A DNA stretch of 33,174 nt from Phocaeicola plebeius (GTDB taxonomy: Bacteria > Bacteroidota > Bacteroidia > Bacteroidales > Bacteroidaceae), in NCBI GenBank assembly GCA_022767125.1, contig JALEPZ010000067.1:1-33174 (forward strand). Reading direction: 5' to 3'. The position numbers were made by a program, and so were the translations under genes. Positions 14,526 through 23,494 of this stretch are shown piece by piece; positions within the stretch are counted from its first letter, which is position 1, and every line of letters starts with the position of its first letter. Below the pieces are notes generated by a model. The model saw only the letters and a list, made by a program, of their open reading frames with translations, was not told the origin of the DNA and did no database searches.

Positions 14526-17174
14526 TTAGAATTCTTGTCCGATAATGAAGTGGAACTGGCTACCGCTGTACTGGGTGGAGCCGTCGATCTTGTCAAATCC
14601 ATAGGCCCAGTCGATACCCATCATACCGATCATCGGCAGGAAGATGCGTACACCCACACCTGCCGAACGCTTCAACTGGAAAGGATTGAACTTGCTGACT
14701 TCCGTCCAGGCGTTACCACCTTCCACAAAGCCCAAGGCATAAATGCTGGTAGAATTCTCCAGCATCAGCGGGTAGCGCAACTCGGCACCAAGGCGCACGT
14801 AAGCATAACCTTCGCTGCCGTAAGGGGTCAGCGACCCATTCTCATAACCACGCAACGCTATGGTCTCGGAAGCGTAGTTGTAACTATAACCTGTCATACC
14901 GTCACCACCCATGTAGAAGGTCTCGAATGGAGAACGCTTGTACTTGTTGTAGTGGCCCAGCAAGCCAAATTCAGCACGAGTCATGATGACCGGTGTCTTC
15001 GGAATGTCGAGCAGGGCAGTATAGGTCTTCGACTTGAATTTCCACTTGTGGTATTCCACCCATCGGTACATGCTGGCGGCATCTTCGTAATTGTCCTTTC
15101 CGTATGTCGAAAAGTCCTTGTTGCTGAACAGCGAATAAGGCGGCGTGATGGACACGGATGCGCTGAATTCCGAACCGTAACGGGGGAAAATGGGATTGTC
15201 GGTGGAGTTACGGGCCAGCGTCAGGTTCAGGCTCAGGTTATTGCAGTTGCCCGAGTTCATATACTGGCCGTTGTTCAGCTTGATGTAGAGGTAGCTCCAG
15301 TCTTTCAGTATAAACCGCTGGTAGGAGAGTTCGGCCGACAGGGTGAAGAAGTCGTCGGGCCAACGCAGACGTTTCCCCCATCCCAGCGAAACGCCGAACA
15401 TCTTCAATGACTTGTCGGGGTCATAATACGACTCGTAGTTATCGTAATAGCCACCATAATAGCTTCCGTAACCGCTCAGCATGCTGTAATAGCTGTTCGA
15501 AACGGCATTGTTCCAGTACTGGCTGCTAATGTCGGTCTGCACCGAATAGAAAGCCGATACCGACAACGAGTTCGGACGCTTGCCGCCGAACCACGGGTCG
15601 AGGAACGACACGCTGTACGACTGGTAGTAGCTACCGTTGGTCTGGCCACTGATGGTTAAGGTCTGCCCGTCTCCCTGGGGCAAGAAACCCCGATAGTTAT
15701 CGTTCTTGCGGAAGAGGTTGGCGATGGAGAAGTTGGTGAACTTCAGGCTCAGCTTACCGATGACACCCGTCTGTCCCCAACCGGCAGAAAATTCCACCTG
15801 GTCGTTCGCCTTGGATTCCAGTCCCCAGTTGATGTCCACCGTACCGTCTTCGGGATTGGGCTTGACATCGGGCTTGATGTTCTCCGGATTGAAGTGACCC
15901 ATCTGCGCAATTTCGCGGTAGGTACGCTCCAAAGCCTCCTTGCTGAACAGGTCGCCTGGGCGGGTACGCATTTCACGGCGGATGACGTTCTCGTACAGTC
16001 GGTCATTGCCATTGATGCGGACATGACTGATGGAAGCCTGCGGCCCTTCCACGATACGCATCTCCAGATCGACCGAATCCTTGTCGATGTTCACTTCCAC
16101 CGGGTCGAGGTTGAAGAACACATATCCGCGGTTGTAGTAATTGTTGCCGATAGCATCATCGTCGGTCGACACTCGTTCGTTCAACAACTTCTGGTTGTAG
16201 ACATCTCCCTTGTTCATGCGGAGCTGCTGGCTCAGCAAATCGGAAGGATAGACGGTATTGCCCACCCAGGTAATGTCGCGCAGGTAGTATTTCTGTCCTT
16301 CGTGGATTTTCATGTAGACATCCACGGTACGGTCGTCGAAAGGAGTCACGCTGTCCACCTCGATGATGGCATCGCGGTAACCCAGCTCGTTATACTTATC
16401 GATAATCTTCTGCTTGTCTTCTTCGTACCGCTCGTTAATGAACTTCTTGGTACGGAAGAAGTTCACCAGTTTTCCCTTTTCATTGGTCTTCTTCATGACG
16501 CGCTTCAGCTTCTTGTCGCTCAGCACGGCATTGCCTTCAATGGTGATGGAGTTGACCTTCACCTTTTCCTTCTTGTCAATGTTCACATCCACATAGACCT
16601 GCTCCTTGTTCTCCGGATCTTCCCGTTCGATGATGTTCACCTCGGCATTCTTGAACCCCTTCTCGTCAAAATGCTTCTTGATGATGATCTTGGCACGGTC
16701 TACCATGTTCGGTGTAATCTGCATCCCCTTCACCATGTTGCCCAGCTTCAGCTGCAGGTCTTCGCGCTCACTTTTCTTCACGCCATGGAAGGCGATGTCG
16801 GTAATACGCGGCCGCTGCGCCAGCTCGATCATCAGATAAATCTTATTGCCTTCAATCTTCTCGGCAGAAATCTTGACGTTCGAGAACAGGCCGTGCCGCC
16901 AGTAGCGCTTCACTGCACTGGTGATATCGTCACCGGGAACCGTAATGGTCTGCCCCACGGCCAGTCCGGAGATACCTATCAGCACATAATCTTCATAGTT
17001 CTTCACGCCTGTGACCTTGATGTCGGCAATCTCGTACTTCTTGGGGGAACCGTTGTACAAGATGACGGGAAGGTCATTGTCGGTTGGAGTAGCGTTCTCT
17101 TGGGCGACAGCAGCCTGCGGAACGGCTCCTGCACCCGCCAGTGCCAATAGAAAAAAGGGAATAGAGTATCGCAT
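14526..17174 (-). CDS. bamA: Outer-membrane protein assembly factor BamA, 882 aa
   Basis: Central component of the outer-membrane beta-barrel insertion machinery. The signal peptide ends near AVAQ (residue 25). The N-terminal half (about 45-480) holds successive POTRA repeats (ITDIAFHGVKKSEREDLQLKLGNMVKGM; VNSITIEGNAVLSDKKLKRVMKKT; RDITWVGNTVYPSDLLSQQLRMNKGD; ISHVRINGNDRLYENVIRREMRTRPGDLF). The C-terminal half is a 16-strand barrel of the surface-antigen type, with GxxxRGYENG-like strands and a terminal FHFIIGQEF ending in Phe. A Tyr/Gly/Ser-rich stretch around residues 545-575 is probably an extended surface loop. It is 3 bp from uppS upstream and 19 bp from the skp-like gene downstream. Confidence 0.96.
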   Translation of the reverse strand: MRYSIPFFLLALAGAGAVPQAAVAQENATPTDNDLPVILYNGSPKKYEIADIKVTGVKNYEDYVLIGISGLAVGQTITVPGDDITSAVKRYWRHGLFSNVKISAEKIEGNKIYLMIELAQRPRITDIAFHGVKKSEREDLQLKLGNMVKGMQITPNMVDRAKIIIKKHFDEKGFKNAEVNIIEREDPENKEQVYVDVNIDKKEKVKVNSITIEGNAVLSDKKLKRVMKKTNEKGKLVNFFRTKKFINERYEEDKQKIIDKYNELGYRDAIIEVDSVTPFDDRTVDVYMKIHEGQKYYLRDITWVGNTVYPSDLLSQQLRMNKGDVYNQKLLNERVSTDDDAIGNNYYNRGYVFFNLDPVEVNIDKDSVDLEMRIVEGPQASISHVRINGNDRLYENVIRREMRTRPGDLFSKEALERTYREIAQMGHFNPENIKPDVKPNPEDGTVDINWGLESKANDQVEFSAGWGQTGVIGKLSLKFTNFSIANLFRKNDNYRGFLPQGDGQTLTISGQTNGSYYQSYSVSFLDPWFGGKRPNSLSVSAFYSVQTDISSQYWNNAVSNSYYSMLSGYGSYYGGYYDNYESYYDPDKSLKMFGVSLGWGKRLRWPDDFFTLSAELSYQRFILKDWSYLYIKLNNGQYMNSGNCNNLSLNLTLARNSTDNPIFPRYGSEFSASVSITPPYSLFSNKDFSTYGKDNYEDAASMYRWVEYHKWKFKSKTYTALLDIPKTPVIMTRAEFGLLGHYNKYKRSPFETFYMGGDGMTGYSYNYASETIALRGYENGSLTPYGSEGYAYVRLGAELRYPLMLENSTSIYALGFVEGGNAWTEVSKFNPFQLKRSAGVGVRIFLPMIGMMGIDWAYGFDKIDGSTQYSGSQFHFIIGQEF

Positions 17175-17177
17175 TGT

Positions 17178-17915
17178 TTACTTCAAAATTTGTTCACTTG
17201 TTTTGCCAAATCGGCGTTCTCTTTGTTGATAATCACAAATAGCCTTGCAGAATTCCTCCTCGCCGAAATCAGGCCAGAAGGTCGTGCAAAAATACAGCTC
17301 GGAATAAGCACACTGCCACAACAGGTAATTGCTCAACCGGATTTCGCCCCCTGTACGAATCAGCAAGTCAGGGTCGGGCATGAAATGGGTCGCCAGACGA
17401 CGTCCGATGACCTCCTCGTCAATGTCCTCGGCACGGAGCTCGCCCCGTTCCACCTCGGTTGCTATCCGACGCAAGGTGTCCGTCAGTTCCCACCGCGAGG
17501 AATAGCTCAAGGCAAGCACCAGACACATGCCCGTGTTGGAAGATGTGCGTTCGATGCACTGCTGCAGACGTTCAAGAACTTTGGCGGGCAGTTTGGCCGT
17601 ATCGCCGATGATGCGGAAAGAGATGTTGTTTTTCATGAACGTTTCCTCTTCCAGCGAGTCCATGAGCAATCCCATCAGTGCGGCCACCTCATCGACTGGC
17701 CGGTTCCAGTTCTCGGTAGAGAACGTGTAAAGGGTCAGGAACTTCACGCCCAGGCGGGCTGCCGTCTCTGCAATGACATGGACACTTTTGGCTCCGGCTT
17801 GATGGCCGAACGAACGTGCCTGTCCCCGCTGTTTGGCCCACCGTCCGTTGCCATCCATAATGACGGCCACGTGTGCGGGAATCCGTGTAAGGTCTATCTG
17901 TTCTTTATAGGTCAT
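17178..17915 (-). CDS. uppS: Isoprenyl transferase (undecaprenyl diphosphate synthase), 245 aa
   Basis: Cis-prenyltransferase making the C55 lipid carrier for peptidoglycan and glycan synthesis from farnesyl and isopentenyl diphosphates. Diagnostic motifs are [17 protein letters not shown] with catalytic Asp21, [14 protein letters not shown] near 70, and [27 protein letters not shown] in the C-terminal third, which is active-site region V. Length is normal. Its stop is 3 bp before the bamA start, so the two are translationally close. The gene order uppS-bamA-skp-skp is typical of Bacteroidetes. Confidence 0.96.
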   Translation of the reverse strand: MTYKEQIDLTRIPAHVAVIMDGNGRWAKQRGQARSFGHQAGAKSVHVIAETAARLGVKFLTLYTFSTENWNRPVDEVAALMGLLMDSLEEETFMKNNISFRIIGDTAKLPAKVLERLQQCIERTSSNTGMCLVLALSYSSRWELTDTLRRIATEVERGELRAEDIDEEVIGRRLATHFMPDPDLLIRTGGEIRLSNYLLWQCAYSELYFCTTFWPDFGEEEFCKAICDYQQRERRFGKTSEQILK

Positions 17916-17939
17916 GATGTCGTCCTCCTGCTAAACGGG

Positions 17940-19412
17940 TTACCACTTGGGCTGGAAACCCAACCGGTTGACACGGCCTCGCGTGAGTGTCCCGTCGGTC
18001 CAGACTATCCAGATGAACTGTTCGTTGTCGGTCGTGCAGGAATAACCACCTGCCATTTCCTTATTATAATAATGTGTGAAAGTTTCATTGTCTCCCGGGA
18101 AAGTAGCCCCTGTTTCCACGGGCTCCCAAGTCAGACCATTGTTGACCGAGACGAACAGCTTGGCGAAAGGCGCATACGTATACGTATTGTTCACCGCCTG
18201 GCCGCCGAATGCGTACAACACCTGATCATAATATAATAAGGTGGGATCGACAATGTTGGGGCAGGACAACGAGTCGGTCGGGCTCTCCAAGACACGCCAT
18301 GCGGTGTCGTTGGTCAGACGGGTAGCCACGACAGCGGCCGAATCGGTAGCCACGGCATTCTGGCTCAGCGTAACGATGTTCACGAAATTCGCATTATAGG
18401 AGACGGGAACTACTGCCGACACCACCCGTGTGTCTGTTCCTCCCGGGAATTCTGTCGGTCCTTCGTCGGTCCATTGACCAGTTGCAGTTGCATACACCCA
18501 ACTATGTCCGTCTGTATTCCGGGCATACAGATAGCTACCCGACTTACAGGTAGGTCCGGCCAGCAGCTGGGACAATCCTTCGGGTACGGTTCCACAATCA
18601 GCAAGCTCTACCGTAGCCGTTTCCGGGCGGAAGACATACAGGGAGCTGCCGGCCAGGAAATAGACGGCTTCCTGCAGCTGGACGGCCGTATACGGATCGG
18701 TTCCGGCCGGCAGCGTTACCCGCTGCCAACGGGCCGGTTCTGCCTGGACAGCCACCGTTCCAGCATACTGATACGACAAGGAGAGGTATTCCGCTACAGG
18801 CAGATGATCGGCCGTATAGCCGAAGACGATCAGCTTGTTTCCCACATAGAGTGCTTTCTGGTGCGACAACGGGCCCGACACGAACGAACGTTCAAAGGGC
18901 AGGCTCCACTGCAGCGAATCGGGCTCCTGCTGGTGCACGTTGACCTTCACCCGGTAGGGTGCCCCCAAGGTCCCGTCATATGTCATGACCTTCAGTTCAA
19001 TCGGTCCCAAGGTAAAGTCCAGCGAATCGGTCGTGGTGAGCAACGTGTCCACTCCCACATCCTCCTTGCTGGTCCGCTTGCGGTAGATGACCATCCCCGT
19101 GTCGGACGTGACATTGACCAACACCTTGTCGATATGCGTACCGACAGGCAGCGAATCCTTGTTCTCGATTTCACGGGTCAGCTGGTTAATGGCAAAGGGA
19201 TAGTTCGACAAATCCAGCGAATCCACGAACAACGAGTCATTTCCCAGACTGTCCTTCGCCAAGAAAGTCCGGTATAAGGTACCCACCGAAAAAGCGGTGA
19301 TACTAGATTCTGGACTGTAGACAATTTCCTCTACATCCGACTCCAGACACGATGTCAAAGCACCGGCCAATATCCACAAGCCCGCTATGAATGATAATAA
19401 CTTTATTTTCAT
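17940..19412 (-). CDS. DUF6242-type lipoprotein, 490 aa
   Basis: Signal peptide with lipobox LTSC (Cys22). The N-terminal domain (about 25-160) contains ESSITAFSVGTLYRTF and FAINQLTREIENKDSLPVGTHIDKVLVNV, the type placed in DUF6242. The C-terminal region (about 165-485) has kelch/propeller-like repeats (ALYVGNKLIVFGYTADHLPVAEYLSL; VLYAFGGQAVNNTYTYAPFAKLFVSVNNGLTWEPVE) and ends with EQFIWIVWTDGTLTRGRVNRLGF. It is probably at the periplasmic or outer-membrane surface. It lies 24 bp upstream of uppS on the same strand, at the head of the envelope cluster. Function unknown. Confidence 0.82.
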   Translation of the reverse strand: MKIKLLSFIAGLWILAGALTSCLESDVEEIVYSPESSITAFSVGTLYRTFLAKDSLGNDSLFVDSLDLSNYPFAINQLTREIENKDSLPVGTHIDKVLVNVTSDTGMVIYRKRTSKEDVGVDTLLTTTDSLDFTLGPIELKVMTYDGTLGAPYRVKVNVHQQEPDSLQWSLPFERSFVSGPLSHQKALYVGNKLIVFGYTADHLPVAEYLSLSYQYAGTVAVQAEPARWQRVTLPAGTDPYTAVQLQEAVYFLAGSSLYVFRPETATVELADCGTVPEGLSQLLAGPTCKSGSYLYARNTDGHSWVYATATGQWTDEGPTEFPGGTDTRVVSAVVPVSYNANFVNIVTLSQNAVATDSAAVVATRLTNDTAWRVLESPTDSLSCPNIVDPTLLYYDQVLYAFGGQAVNNTYTYAPFAKLFVSVNNGLTWEPVETGATFPGDNETFTHYYNKEMAGGYSCTTDNEQFIWIVWTDGTLTRGRVNRLGFQPKW

Positions 19413-19440
19413 TTACTCCAAGTCGTTTAATTACAAGTTG

Positions 19441-19448
19441 CAAAAGTA
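19441..19448 (-). promoter_or_regulatory. Likely -7 box for the DUF6242-uppS-bamA cluster
   Basis: The minus strand reads TACTTTTG, matching TAnnTTTG, about 30 bp before the start at 19412. The -33 element is not clear. Confidence 0.5.
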
Positions 19449-19561
19449 GAAAGTTTTTTGGCTACTCCCCACATTTATACTAAGTTTTATATTAAATTAT
19501 GGATAAAATCCGGTTTTTCCTCGACCAAGCGGCCATTTTGCCCGACCAAAACAAGGAGCAT

Positions 19562-19580
19562 TTCCCGTCAGTGACGGGAA
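19562..19580. repeat. Perfect 9+9 bp palindrome at the ribD stop codon
   Basis: TTCCCGTCA G TGACGGGAA. The ribD stop (complement of 19568-19570) lies inside it. It lacks a following T run, so it may act as an mRNA 3'-end hairpin but not as a classic terminator. Confidence 0.6.
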
Positions 19581-20605
19581 TAATGCGATACCACCACACC
19601 TCCCCGGCAGAGGAATTCACGGGGCAGCCCGGCCGGAATCGACGGCGAAGGCACTCCGTCGCCCAAGCACACCGCTGCCTGTTCCACAAAGATCTCGTCC
19701 CAGCAGCCGGCATCCAGAAACGACTGCAGCAACCGGCTGCCTCCTTCTACCAGCAACGACTGCAGCTGCCGGTCGTAGAGGTAGCGGAACACTTGCGGAA
19801 GGATGGACATTGAAAAATCCAGGCGGCAATACTCCACACCGGGACAGGGACGTTCCTCGCGCTCAGTCAGGACCACTGTAGGTACACTGCCGTCGAACAG
19901 ATGCAAGCCGGCAGGCAGCGACAGACGGCGGTCAATGACCATACGCAGCGGGTTCTTCCCATACCAGTGGCGGGTGGTGAGCGAAGGATTGTCGAGCAAA
20001 GCCGTCCGGGTACCTACCAGAATGGCCTGATGTTCGGCCCGCTGCCGGTGGACATACAGCGACGAGACGGGCGTGGACAACACCACAGGACTTCCTCCTT
20101 CACGCCTTTTGTCGAGGAAGCCGTCGGCCGACTCCGCCCATTTCAAGGTAACATAAGGACGATGCTCGGTATGAAACACCACAAAACGACGGATCAAGTC
20201 CCGGCATTCAGCTTCGAGCACACCAACCGTCACAGCTATCCCTGCCTCCTGCAGTTTACGGATGCCCCTGCCGGCGACCTGCGGAAACGGGTCCACACAG
20301 CCGACAACCACCCGGGGAATGCCTTTCTGAACAATCAGGTCGGCACAGGGAGGGGTCTTTCCATAGTGCGAACACGGCTCCAGACTGACATACAGGGTAG
20401 ATTCCTTCAGTAACGACTCGTCCTTGACCGAAGCGATGGCATTCACCTCGGCATGCCCCTCGCCACAATGCACATGATAGCCCTCGCCGATAATTCTTCC
20501 GTGGCAGACAATAACAGCCCCCACCATCGGATTGGGGGCTGCGGTACATTTGGCGTTGCGTGCCAATTCCAAGCAGCGACGCATATATTTTTCATCATTC
20601 GTCAT
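19568..20605 (-). CDS. ribD: Bifunctional riboflavin biosynthesis deaminase/reductase RibD, 345 aa
   Basis: Catalyses the deamination of diaminohydroxyphosphoribosylaminopyrimidine and the subsequent NADPH-dependent reduction in riboflavin synthesis. The N-terminal deaminase domain (about 1-145) shows APNPMVGAVIV, the zinc motif HAEVNAI (His51/Glu53) and PCSHYGKTPPC (Cys78/Cys87). The reductase domain follows (about 150-345), with YVTLKWAESADGFL and a conserved VEGGSRLLQSFLDAG. Met 20605 begins the standard MTNDEKYMRRCLELA opening; upstream codons to 20650 overlap the divergent prmC promoter. No riboswitch is visible in the 34 bp between ribD and prmC. Divergent from prmC. Confidence 0.95.
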   Translation of the reverse strand: MTNDEKYMRRCLELARNAKCTAAPNPMVGAVIVCHGRIIGEGYHVHCGEGHAEVNAIASVKDESLLKESTLYVSLEPCSHYGKTPPCADLIVQKGIPRVVVGCVDPFPQVAGRGIRKLQEAGIAVTVGVLEAECRDLIRRFVVFHTEHRPYVTLKWAESADGFLDKRREGGSPVVLSTPVSSLYVHRQRAEHQAILVGTRTALLDNPSLTTRHWYGKNPLRMVIDRRLSLPAGLHLFDGSVPTVVLTEREERPCPGVEYCRLDFSMSILPQVFRYLYDRQLQSLLVEGGSRLLQSFLDAGCWDEIFVEQAAVCLGDGVPSPSIPAGLPREFLCRGGVVVSHYSRH

Positions 20606-20626
20606 AGCGATGTTATTTAAATTGCT

Positions 20627-20634
20627 TACATTTG
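20627..20634 (+). promoter_or_regulatory. -7 box immediately upstream of prmC
   Basis: TACATTTG matches TAnnTTTG and ends five bases before the ATG at 20640, so transcription would begin at or next to the start codon. No strong -33 element is present. The whole divergent space to ribD is 34 bp. Confidence 0.5.
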
Positions 20635-20639
20635 CACTC

Positions 20640-21482
20640 ATGCATCCCATCTACACGTATATAAAAGACAACCTGAGCGACACGTACACCCCTTCGGAGG
20701 GGGCTGCCCTCGCCAAATGGATTCTCACAGACGTCTTCCACTTCTCTGTGACGGAACTCTATGGCGGCAAAGGTACGAATTTTCCCGAAAACGAGCGGAA
20801 ACGACTGGAAGATATTCTTGGCCGGCTGAGGAACTTCGAGCCGATGCAATACATTCTGGGCGAAGCTCGCTTCGACGGACGGACCTTCCGGGTGACCCCC
20901 GATGTACTGATACCACGTCCGGAAACCGAAGAACTGGTGGACTGGATTGTGCACGACCATCCCAAAAGCCATTTGCGGGTGCTGGACATCGGCACAGGCA
21001 GCGGCTGCATCCCGATTACGCTGGCCCTCCGGCTGGACCGCCCGGAAGTGGCAGCCTGGGACATCTCCGGGCAGGCCCTGGCCGTGGCCCGAGAAAATGC
21101 CGAGACACACGGAGTGAAGATTGCATTTTCTCAGACAGACATCCTCTGTCCGCACGTGCCTTCAATTAATAAGGTAGACATTCTGGTCAGCAATCCGCCC
21201 TATGTCACCGAAAATGAACGGGCAGACATGGCCCCCAACGTACTGGATTGGGAACCGGAGCTGGCCCTTTTTGTCCCCAACAACGATCCGCTCCGCTTCT
21301 ACCGCCGCATTGCCGGCTTGGGAAGGGAACTGTTGGTTCCCGGAGGCAGTCTGTATTTTGAAATCAACCGTTCTTACGGAAAGGAGATGGTACAGTTGCT
21401 GCACGACCTGGGCTACCGGGAAGTGGAGATCCGCCAGGACCTGTCCGGGAACGACCGAATGACCAAAGCCATCCGACCATGA
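20640..21482 (+). CDS. prmC: Peptide chain release factor N5-glutamine methyltransferase, 280 aa
   Basis: Methylates the Gln of the GGQ motif in release factors. A helical N-terminal domain carries NFEPMQYILGEARFDG (about 66-80) and VLIPRPETEELVDWI. The SAM-binding motif is LDIGTGSGCI (115-124), and the catalytic NPPY is at 185-188 (VSNPPYVTE). Length is normal. Start 20640 is chosen over the upstream frame because MHPIYTYIKDNL is the usual opening. It overlaps recX by 4 bp (ATGA), so the two are coupled. Confidence 0.95.
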   Translation: MHPIYTYIKDNLSDTYTPSEGAALAKWILTDVFHFSVTELYGGKGTNFPENERKRLEDILGRLRNFEPMQYILGEARFDGRTFRVTPDVLIPRPETEELVDWIVHDHPKSHLRVLDIGTGSGCIPITLALRLDRPEVAAWDISGQALAVARENAETHGVKIAFSQTDILCPHVPSINKVDILVSNPPYVTENERADMAPNVLDWEPELALFVPNNDPLRFYRRIAGLGRELLVPGGSLYFEINRSYGKEMVQLLHDLGYREVEIRQDLSGNDRMTKAIRP

Positions 21483-21958
21483 AAGAATATACCGAAAAAG
21501 AACTGACACTGAAGGCGGAAGCCTATTGTGCCGCCGCCGAACGCTGTCCGGCCGACGTACAGGCCAAACTGTGCCAATGGGGCAGTGACGAACCGACAGC
21601 CGCTGCCGTCATGGCTCATCTGTTCCAGGAGCGTTACTTGGACGAAAGCCGTTACTGCGTGGCCTTCGTACGCGACAAGTACCGCTTTAACCAATGGGGG
21701 CGTCTCAAGATTGTGCAGGCATTACGGATGAAGCGGCTCCCCGACGAGGCCATCGACACCGGCCTGCAGGAAATCAACGAAGAGGAATACACCGGCCTGC
21801 TCCGGCAGCTGCTCCGGCAAAAGGAGAAGAGCATCCGGACGGCCAATGACTACGAACGCAGGGCCAAGCTGATGCGATATGCAGCCGGCAAGGGATTCAC
21901 TGTGGATGAGATTCAGCAATGCCTCAGACACCTCGATGCCGATGAGTTTATGGAATGA
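21479..21958 (+). CDS. recX: RecX-family regulatory protein, 159 aa
   Basis: Small helical protein that binds RecA filaments and modulates recombination. It shows the three-repeat RecX pattern: KAEAYCAAAERCPADVQAKLCQWG, VMAHLFQERYLDESRYCVAFVRDKYRFNQWGRLKIVQALRMKRLPDEAI, and YERRAKLMRYAAGKGFTVDEIQQCL. Length is typical. It overlaps prmC by 4 bp and the comF-type gene by about 20 bp, in one tightly packed operon. Confidence 0.92.
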   Translation: MKEYTEKELTLKAEAYCAAAERCPADVQAKLCQWGSDEPTAAAVMAHLFQERYLDESRYCVAFVRDKYRFNQWGRLKIVQALRMKRLPDEAIDTGLQEINEEEYTGLLRQLLRQKEKSIRTANDYERRAKLMRYAAGKGFTVDEIQQCLRHLDADEFME

Positions 21959-22661
21959 CATCATAGAACTGTTCTTCCCACGCCTGTGTCCGGTCTGCGG
22001 GAGGAAGCTGTTGCCCGATGAGGCCGGAATCTGCACGGGTTGTCTGTTGCGTCTTCCCTACACCGGCCTCGGCAACACCCCTGGCAATGCCCTGGAACAA
22101 TGCTTCTGGGGCCTCTTCCCCATCGAACGGGCCAGCACCCTCTTTGTCTACGACAAGGACAGTCCGTATGCCCGGCTACTGCATGCCATGAAGTATCACC
22201 ACCAACCGCGCCTCTGCCGGGAGATGGGCCGACTGATGGCACAGACCTGGAAAGAAAGCGGATTCTTCGACGGCATCGACTGCCTGGTGCCGGTCCCCCT
22301 GCATCCTGACCGGCAACGGAAACGCGGTTATAACCAGAGCGAGGAACTGGCACGCGGCCTCTCACAGGTGACCGGCATACCGGTCTGTACCACCGCCGTC
22401 GTCCGTGTCCGCAACAACCTCAGCCAAACCCATAAAAGCGTCTTTGAGCGGTGGAGCAATACCGATGCCCTGTTTCAGGCCGTCCCCATTGCCCCGACAT
22501 GGCTGGCCAACCGCCACATCCTGCTGGTAGACGATGTGACCACCACCGGAGCCACTCTCACTGCCTGTGCCGAAGCCCTTCAAGGCATTCCCGGCCTACG
22601 AATCAGCGTGGCTTCCCTGGCATGGAGCAACTATAATTTTTTCGGGAACCGGTTAAAATAA
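21936..22661 (+). CDS. comF: ComF-family phosphoribosyltransferase, 241 aa
   Basis: N-terminal zinc finger CPVC...CTGC (Cys18, Cys21, Cys33, Cys36 from the first Met), then the type I PRTase domain. It carries DCLVPVPLHPDRQRKRGYNQSEELA and the PRPP loop ILLVDDVTTTGATLTA (about 194-209). In other bacteria ComF/GntX proteins support DNA uptake or use of external DNA; substrate and reaction are unproven. Start 21936 (or 21942) overlaps the recX 3' end; the longer frame from 21879 lies wholly within recX and is unlikely. Confidence 0.9.
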   Translation: MPMSLWNDIIELFFPRLCPVCGRKLLPDEAGICTGCLLRLPYTGLGNTPGNALEQCFWGLFPIERASTLFVYDKDSPYARLLHAMKYHHQPRLCREMGRLMAQTWKESGFFDGIDCLVPVPLHPDRQRKRGYNQSEELARGLSQVTGIPVCTTAVVRVRNNLSQTHKSVFERWSNTDALFQAVPIAPTWLANRHILLVDDVTTTGATLTACAEALQGIPGLRISVASLAWSNYNFFGNRLK

Positions 22662-22696
22662 ATGCGCAGATATTTCCAATTCCCAATACATTTCCA

Positions 22697-22704
22697 TACT
22701 TTTG
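22697..22704 (+). promoter_or_regulatory. Likely -7 box for pyrE
   Basis: TACTTTTG, a match to TAnnTTTG, 26 bases before the ATG at 22731. A weak ATTT lies at the -33 distance. The purine-rich AGAAAAGAAG precedes the ATG. Confidence 0.5.
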
Positions 22705-22730
22705 CAGAAACGTTTACTTAGAAAAGAAGT

Positions 22731-23366
22731 ATGAAAACTTTGGAAAGATTATTTGCAGACAAACTGTTGAAAGTAAAAGCCATTAAGATCCAACCCGCCA
22801 ACCCCTTCACATGGGCTTCGGGCTGGAAATCCCCTATCTATTGCGACAACCGAAAGACCCTGTCTTACCCTGCGCTCCGCAATTTCGTGAAGTTGGAGAT
22901 CTGCCGTGTCATCCTGGAAAAATTCGGCAACGTAGACGCTATTGCCGGTGTGGCAACCGGTGCCATTGCCCAGGGTGCCTTGGTGGCCGAAGAACTGAAC
23001 CTGCCGTTTGTTTACGTACGCTCCAGCCCCAAGGACCATGGATTGGAAAACCTGATTGAAGGTGAGCTCCGTCCGGGCATGAAGGTAGTGGTAGTGGAAG
23101 ACCTGATTTCCACGGGTGGCAGCAGCCTGAAGGCGGTGGAAGCCATTCGTCGCGACGGATGCGAAGTCATCGGTATGGTCGCTTCTTTCACCTATGGTTT
23201 CGACGTGTCTGTAGAAGCCTTCAAGAAAGCCAAGGTGGAACTGGTCACACTGACCAACTACAACGCTGTCCTCGACGCAGCCTTGAAGACCGACTACATT
23301 GCGGAAGAAGACATTCCTGTGCTGCAGGCATGGCGTGAAGATCCTTCCCACTGGACTGGCAAATAA
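22731..23366 (+). CDS. pyrE: Orotate phosphoribosyltransferase, 211 aa
   Basis: Joins orotate and PRPP to give OMP in pyrimidine synthesis. Motifs are NPFTWASGWKSPIYCDNR (24-41), GVATGAIAQGA (73-83), the mobile loop SSPKDHGLENLIEG (98-111) and the PRPP site VVVVEDLISTGGSS (119-132). Full length. Its own probable promoter precedes it and a structured terminator follows, so it can be monocistronic. Confidence 0.97.
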   Translation: MKTLERLFADKLLKVKAIKIQPANPFTWASGWKSPIYCDNRKTLSYPALRNFVKLEICRVILEKFGNVDAIAGVATGAIAQGALVAEELNLPFVYVRSSPKDHGLENLIEGELRPGMKVVVVEDLISTGGSSLKAVEAIRRDGCEVIGMVASFTYGFDVSVEAFKKAKVELVTLTNYNAVLDAALKTDYIAEEDIPVLQAWREDPSHWTGK

Positions 23367-23384
23367 TTCAGCCCGGATAATATA

Positions 23385-23463
23385 CACAGGTTTCCCGCCT
23401 GTTCCCCCGCAGCGCATACCAGCGTCCCAACGTGGAACAGGCGAGATGAACCTGTGCTTTTTT
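23385..23463 (+). terminator. Two-tier hairpin terminator after pyrE
   Basis: Outer stem CACAGGTT (23385-23392) pairs with AACCTGTG (23449-23456). Inner stem GCCTGTTCC (23397-23405) pairs with GGAACAGGC (23434-23442), with a 28-base apical loop. A T run follows at 23458-23463. The double stem is larger than an ordinary terminator. Confidence 0.75.
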
Positions 23464-23494
23464 GATTATTGATTCACACCCTTAAAACCCCATC

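Noticed and set aside
15894-17150. 418-codon plus-strand open frame inside bamA
   Set aside because: Antisense to POTRA domains that are unmistakable on the minus strand.
20606-20639. FMN riboswitch before ribD
   Set aside because: The whole intergenic space is 34 bp and too short; no RFN-like element is seen.
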